Positions 46,748-50,631 of a stretch of DNA of 50,631 nucleotides are shown piece by piece. How positions within the stretch are numbered: the stretch's first letter is position 1; every line of letters starts with the position of its first letter. Source of the stretch: Spongospora subterranea (lineage: Eukaryota > Endomyxa > Phytomyxea > Plasmodiophorida > Plasmodiophoridae); assembly GCA_900404475.1 (NCBI GenBank), contig OUQQ01000187.1, positions 37,264 to 87,894 on the forward strand, read 5' to 3'. A program made the position numbers and the translations under genes. The notes below the pieces were generated by a model. It ran no database searches. It was not told where the DNA came from and saw only the letters and a list, made by a program, of their open reading frames with translations.

Positions 46748-47734
46748 ATGCCAGTTGTCATCATTAATGGGATACCTGCCCAATTATCCCACATGGACAT
46801 GATGATTTTGCCTCATCCTCTTCACGAAAGTGAGTATAGCTCTCCGCCATCATGATGCTCTACTGCAGTGTTATGAATACATGATTTTACAGATAAATCT
46901 TCGATATTTCTGGAGACAAATGGCGACTTGTTTGAGATACAAAAAATCAAACAGGGGAATTCATCCTGGTTTGTTGATTCATCTGTTGTTTCGGTCAGTA
47001 TATGTACTTTGCCATGGCACTTGATCATAAGTCGCCTTCTTAGGATGGATCGCTACTAATAGCTTCGAAAATTGATCCATTGTTCATCATACTACCATTG
47101 CTTGAGCGGTGTCGTGAATCGGTGTTGAATAATTTGTTGTATTGAATTCGCTAAAATCTAACTCTCCATTAGACACCGTGTTTCGTGGCGCTTGATCAAC
47201 TAGGAGATGCTGAGGATGCAATTGTTGTAGAAAAACTATTTTCAAAGTTCGATTTACAAATGGACACAATCTGTGATAGCCAAATAGTTGAAGATATGAA
47301 GCTCTACCGTTTGAACGATGAGAGGATTCTCAAGTGGCTGCTCCACAAAGTTCAAAGATTACAAACCGTCCTGGAGACGACCAAGCCCCAAACCAGTGCT
47401 TTATACCACAAAAACACAATCGTTGAGGCTATTAAGCTTTTATGTGAATATTTACCTAGCAAATGGGCTCATCCACTTCTCGAACATTTTTCTTTACCGA
47501 GTAATGCTCTGGAATCTAAACCGGTGCTATCGAGAGATGATCGAACGTTGGCGGACGACGTCAAACCCGTATCAGATAAACCTGTATGTGCGCTTTGATG
47601 TTCCCACCTTGTTTGGCTAAATATCACAATAGGGTGCATCTACCAAAGCGAAATCCGGTCGCGCAATCAAAAAATCAAAATTGAATCCTGGAGCGACGCG
47701 CTCTCTAAAGCATTATTTCGGCAGCAAATCTTAA
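46748..47734 (+). CDS. RNASEH2B: Ribonuclease H2 subunit B
   Basis: Exons 46748-46829, 46893-46993, 47044-47121, 47173-47583 and 47633-47734; introns 63, 50, 51 and 49 bp; 257 residues. The N-terminal triple-barrel part shows ILPHPLHE, FLETNGDLFEI, SSWFVDSSVV and DGSLLIASKIDPLFIILPLL, the last being the family's clearest signature. A helical region with ERILKWLLHKV follows. The extreme C-terminus TRSLKHYFGSKS resembles the PCNA-binding (PIP) tail of human RNASEH2B (...MKSIDTFFGVK), which also lacks the usual Gln. With subunits A and C this enzyme removes ribonucleotides from DNA. The final exon was chosen because it restores this tail. Confidence 0.9.
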
Positions 47735-47850
47735 TAATAAAGCGGTTGGCTCATTGTTTACCCAAAGATATCACGGCGATATAGAGTTTGGGTCGTTAAT
47801 TTTGAAGAGTTCTGGAGTAGAAATGAACGCCATAGTGACGGACAGATGCG

Positions 47851-49362
47851 ATGATTGTGCGCCGATTATCATCATCGCTTACATCATGGTCAGCTCTGGA
47901 ATCGCGATGTATTTCAGCATTACAGATGGTGAAACACCCGGAAACTGGTCATGATGTAATATACAGTGGGTTAGTTCGCCAAATCGAGCAAGTTGACGAT
48001 GGTGGTGTCGTTGTTCACCTAGACGTGGATCAGCATTACAGGACAATACGTAAGCAGATCATGACTGCACTAAATGATTTACCAGGAATAAAATCAGCTA
48101 GCGTTAGAATGGCAAGCGAGAAAAAAGTGTCACAGGTTTCGCATTTGTAGAAAGTGATGCCATTCTCTTATCTGCTATTGCTTTTACAGGAAGCCGAAGG
48201 GTCTCAGAAACAAACCGGTTTATCCGATACTAAACATATTATTGCTGTTTCCAGCTGTAAAGGCGGAGTTGGAAAATCTACGGTCGCTGTCAATTTAGCG
48301 TATTCCCTGGTTCGGTTAAACTTTGCAGTTGGTTTGCTTGATGCCGATATATATGGCCCCAGCCTGCCAACCCTCGTTGGAAAACCCGAAGAACGTGTTC
48401 ATCAAAATGCCAGACAACGTGCAATACCGGTTGACCATCGTGGAGTTCAACTCATGTCTTATGGGTTTCTTGCCCCAAATCGCCACAGCGCTTCTGTTAT
48501 ACGAGGGCCCGTTGCCTCTAAAATAGTGCAGCAACTGGCACTTGGTACAGCATGGGGCGCCCTCGATTTTCTAGTGATCGACATGCCTCCGGGAACTGGT
48601 ATGTGGTCTAATCAGAAATCGCCCTGTTCAAAATCTGACTTTTGAACATCAGGTGATATCCAACTATCTCTAATGCAATCCTTATCATTATCCGCCAATA
48701 TAGTTGTCACTACTCCACAGGTACTCTCGCACATTGATGTGGCCAAAGGTTTACAGATGTACAATCAACTGGCTGTTCCCACCATAGGTTGCGTTAATAA
48801 TATGGTATAGAACACGAATTGTTGTTGTTATTGCTCGTTGCCCATCTTGACGTAACAGGCTTTCTTCGAGTGCACCTCATGCAACCATAGACAGTATCCT
48901 TTTGGACAATTATCTCACGACGATATTGTTAATCGATACGGTATATCTACGATATTGGATCTGCCGATCGATGCTAATATCAGTAATACTGGTGATGATG
49001 GAGTTCCCTTTGTGCTCAGCGATAAGTCAAGTCAATCCGCCCTTATGATGAACGATTTTGCGTCGTCAATAGCTTATCAGATTACGCAACAGCGTTTACC
49101 ATTGGTGACTCTAAATGATAGCGACAACATCACATACGACGATGGAGAAAATGTCAAAGTTATTCCTTCGCTAAACCTGCGACGCCTTTGCCAGTGTGCT
49201 CTTTGCTCAAAGCTGAAAGCGACTGGCACTTACAGTGTTACCAGTGATTGTGCAATTCCCGTCAAGATAACACCCGTTGGTAATTATGCTGTAAATATTC
49301 AATGGAAGGACGGACATCAGTCATCAATTTATCCTTTCAAAATGCTCCGAAATATGAATTGA
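47851..49362 (+). CDS. HCF101-like Mrp/NBP35-family Fe-S cluster ATPase
   Basis: Exons 47851-48126, 48190-48598, 48653-48804 and 48859-49362; introns 63, 54 and 54 bp; 446 residues. Three domains: an N-terminal DUF59/MIP18 fold (HPETGHDVIYSGLVRQIEQV, residues about 28-95), a P-loop ATPase with deviant Walker A (SSCKGGVGKSTVAVNLA), DADIYGPSLP and DMPPGTGDIQLSL, a C-x2-C pair (FFECTSCNH), and a C-terminal DUF971 (NYAVNIQWKDGHQSSIYPF). This domain order is that of plastid HCF101 and its relatives in stramenopiles and alveolates, which deliver 4Fe-4S clusters. The first 20 residues (MIVRRLSSSLTSWSALESR) look like a mitochondrial leader. It ends 75 bp from the convergent BUB2 gene. Confidence 0.9.
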
Positions 49363-49437
49363 AATTTACATGAATAAATTATCTGTCAATAGGAAAACTA
49401 CACCTCAAGAACGAAGTAAAATTAAATATACAGCAAT

Positions 49438-50579
49438 TTATGGTGAACCATTCTGTAGTTCACTGGTAATCCTTTCGCACATATCTTTCGAGTACGTGTG
49501 TGATTCAATGGCTTCAGACAATTTGCTATTGATTCGGTTAATTAAGTCAAGCGTAAAAGCTATGGTTAAGCGAGCGTTAAGAGGAGGCCATTTGCGGTAG
49601 TTGAGAATTTCGTTTGGACTGATAATGACAAAGAAATAAGAAATTGATTACTGTTTTGACTCCAGACATACTTTGCTACAGCGAAAAGCGAGCTACGAAC
49701 AAGAATAACTTGCGCCACGATAATCATTATGTTGAAATGAAGTCCAAAAGCGATCAGAAAATCCCACAGTTTTAGAACCTCGGAAAACGGTTGAAGACAG
49801 CAAGATAGACTTGACACTACTATATAGACTGTTAGTGGAAACGATGCTCGAAAATTCTGATACAGCGCATACAAGGGAAAGCGTAAACCATAGCGACGAG
49901 TTTGCATGATTTCAAGTGATTAAACAGGTCAGGATCGATGGCTTCAAGGCATCGATCTACCAGAATACAGCCTGCCCTTGCGCCGGACATACCCCGTTCC
50001 CAATAGGTTGGGCAGTAAACAGTAATGAATCTAGAAAATGCAGCATGGGCATTGAGTTCTCCCATACAAAACAAAAAAGGTGCTGAGACAGCGTTCATGC
50101 CCTGTAGATATCGGAAAACGCCTTCATCGGCATTTTCGTGTACGAAAGAATTAAGCAACCTGATCAAAGAGTTTTCGCTGACTCTAGACTGAAACGACTT
50201 GTCCTAACATGATCAAAGTAATTAACAGGCACCGACAATTTTAGCAACAAATTTTTACGCAAGGAAACGTTCGAAACGAATCACTTCGTATCTTTTGGTA
50301 TTGGTCGCAAGGGCCTTTCCGTATTAGATCGCAATATTTGTCGGCGTTAACCTGGGACACTCCCAGAAGAGTTTTCCAGACGAGCCCGCGTAGAAGGATT
50401 TCATCTTCCGCAATTTCATACAGCAATAAATGGCGGCGAAGTTGGAATAGCATTTCGGCTGAGTTGTCGTCGTCTTCTCCGGATGAACAGCTTGCCAAGA
50501 ATCGCCGCAAACATGCTTCTAAAGGACTGATGGCGTCCGATTTATTCCAGGGCATCAAGCTGTTAATTGATAGAAACAC
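49438..50579 (-). CDS. BUB2: BUB2-like TBC-domain GTPase-activating protein
   Basis: Exons 50259-50579, 49873-50203, 49672-49819 and 49438-49618; introns 55, 53 and 53 bp; 326 residues (yeast 306). TBC blocks: LRGLVWKTLLGV, IRSDSFRTFP, RVSENSLIRLLNSFVHE, YLQGMNAVSAPFLFCMGE, ILVDRCLEAIDPDLF, MVYAFP and LKLWDFLIAFGLHFNIMIIVAQ, then WPPLNARLTIAFTLDLINRI. The arginine finger position (R in IRSDSFRT) and the YLQGMN glutamine are present. The order and short length fit Bub2, which with Bfa1/Byr4 restrains mitotic exit or septation GTPases. Start at 50579 is the longest; the ATG at MPWNKSD is an alternative. 50580-50631 shows nothing. Confidence 0.9.
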
Positions 50580-50631
50580 TTAATGAGACGTGAAGGGGCT
50601 TTCACTTATAATGGAGTAGACGGACATGTGA

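Overview
The window is nuclear DNA of a eukaryotic microbe. Genes are split by very short GT-AG introns (mostly 47-68 bp, a few near 34-45 bp) with CTAAC/CTAAT-type branch sites, and genes lie close together on both strands. The best guess is a stramenopile, most likely an oomycete. This rests on an HCF101-type P-loop ATPase with a C-terminal DUF971, an MLO-family membrane protein outside plants, large LamG/GCC2-GCC3 receptor-like proteins, and Ty3/gypsy integrase fragments of the kind common in oomycetes. The species assignment is inference.

Left part (1-22 kb) is gene-rich. In order it holds: the 3' end of a two-pore-type cation channel; an unidentified minus-strand gene; a LOTUS-domain/zinc-finger RNA-binding candidate; UTP12/WDR3; a phosphoenolpyruvate mutase with a 9-nt exon; TMEM147; LETM1; RNA polymerase I subunit RPA12; an 11-exon MLO-like protein fused to an Hv1-like voltage-sensor domain; a small Frizzled-type cysteine-rich-domain protein; and LMBRD1. 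Splice joints were checked by reading frame, so most exon coordinates should be accurate to the base.

Middle part (22.1-29.9 kb) is repeat territory. It contains broken and inverted pieces of at least two Ty3/gypsy elements, a GC-rich 293-bp perfect duplication joined by a single N (probably an assembly join), a long inverted repeat over a possible transposase remnant, and a 120-bp terminal-inverted-repeat element.

Right part (30-43 kb) carries two tandem paralogous minus-strand genes for large secreted or membrane proteins: signal peptide, LamG-like domain, EGF-like segment, a run of GCC2/GCC3 cysteine modules and a C-terminal multi-pass membrane domain. From 44 kb to the end there are four conserved housekeeping genes: crooked-neck/CLF1, RNase H2 subunit B, the HCF101-like Fe-S assembly ATPase and the spindle-checkpoint GAP BUB2.

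Most genes are unrelated housekeeping functions (ribosome assembly, splicing, Pol I, genome maintenance, Fe-S assembly, mitotic exit). The more unusual content is the MLO-voltage-sensor fusion, the phosphonate-forming enzyme with a mitochondrial-type leader, the Frizzled-type domain in a probable stramenopile, the LOTUS/zinc-finger protein and the tandem GCC2/GCC3 receptors.
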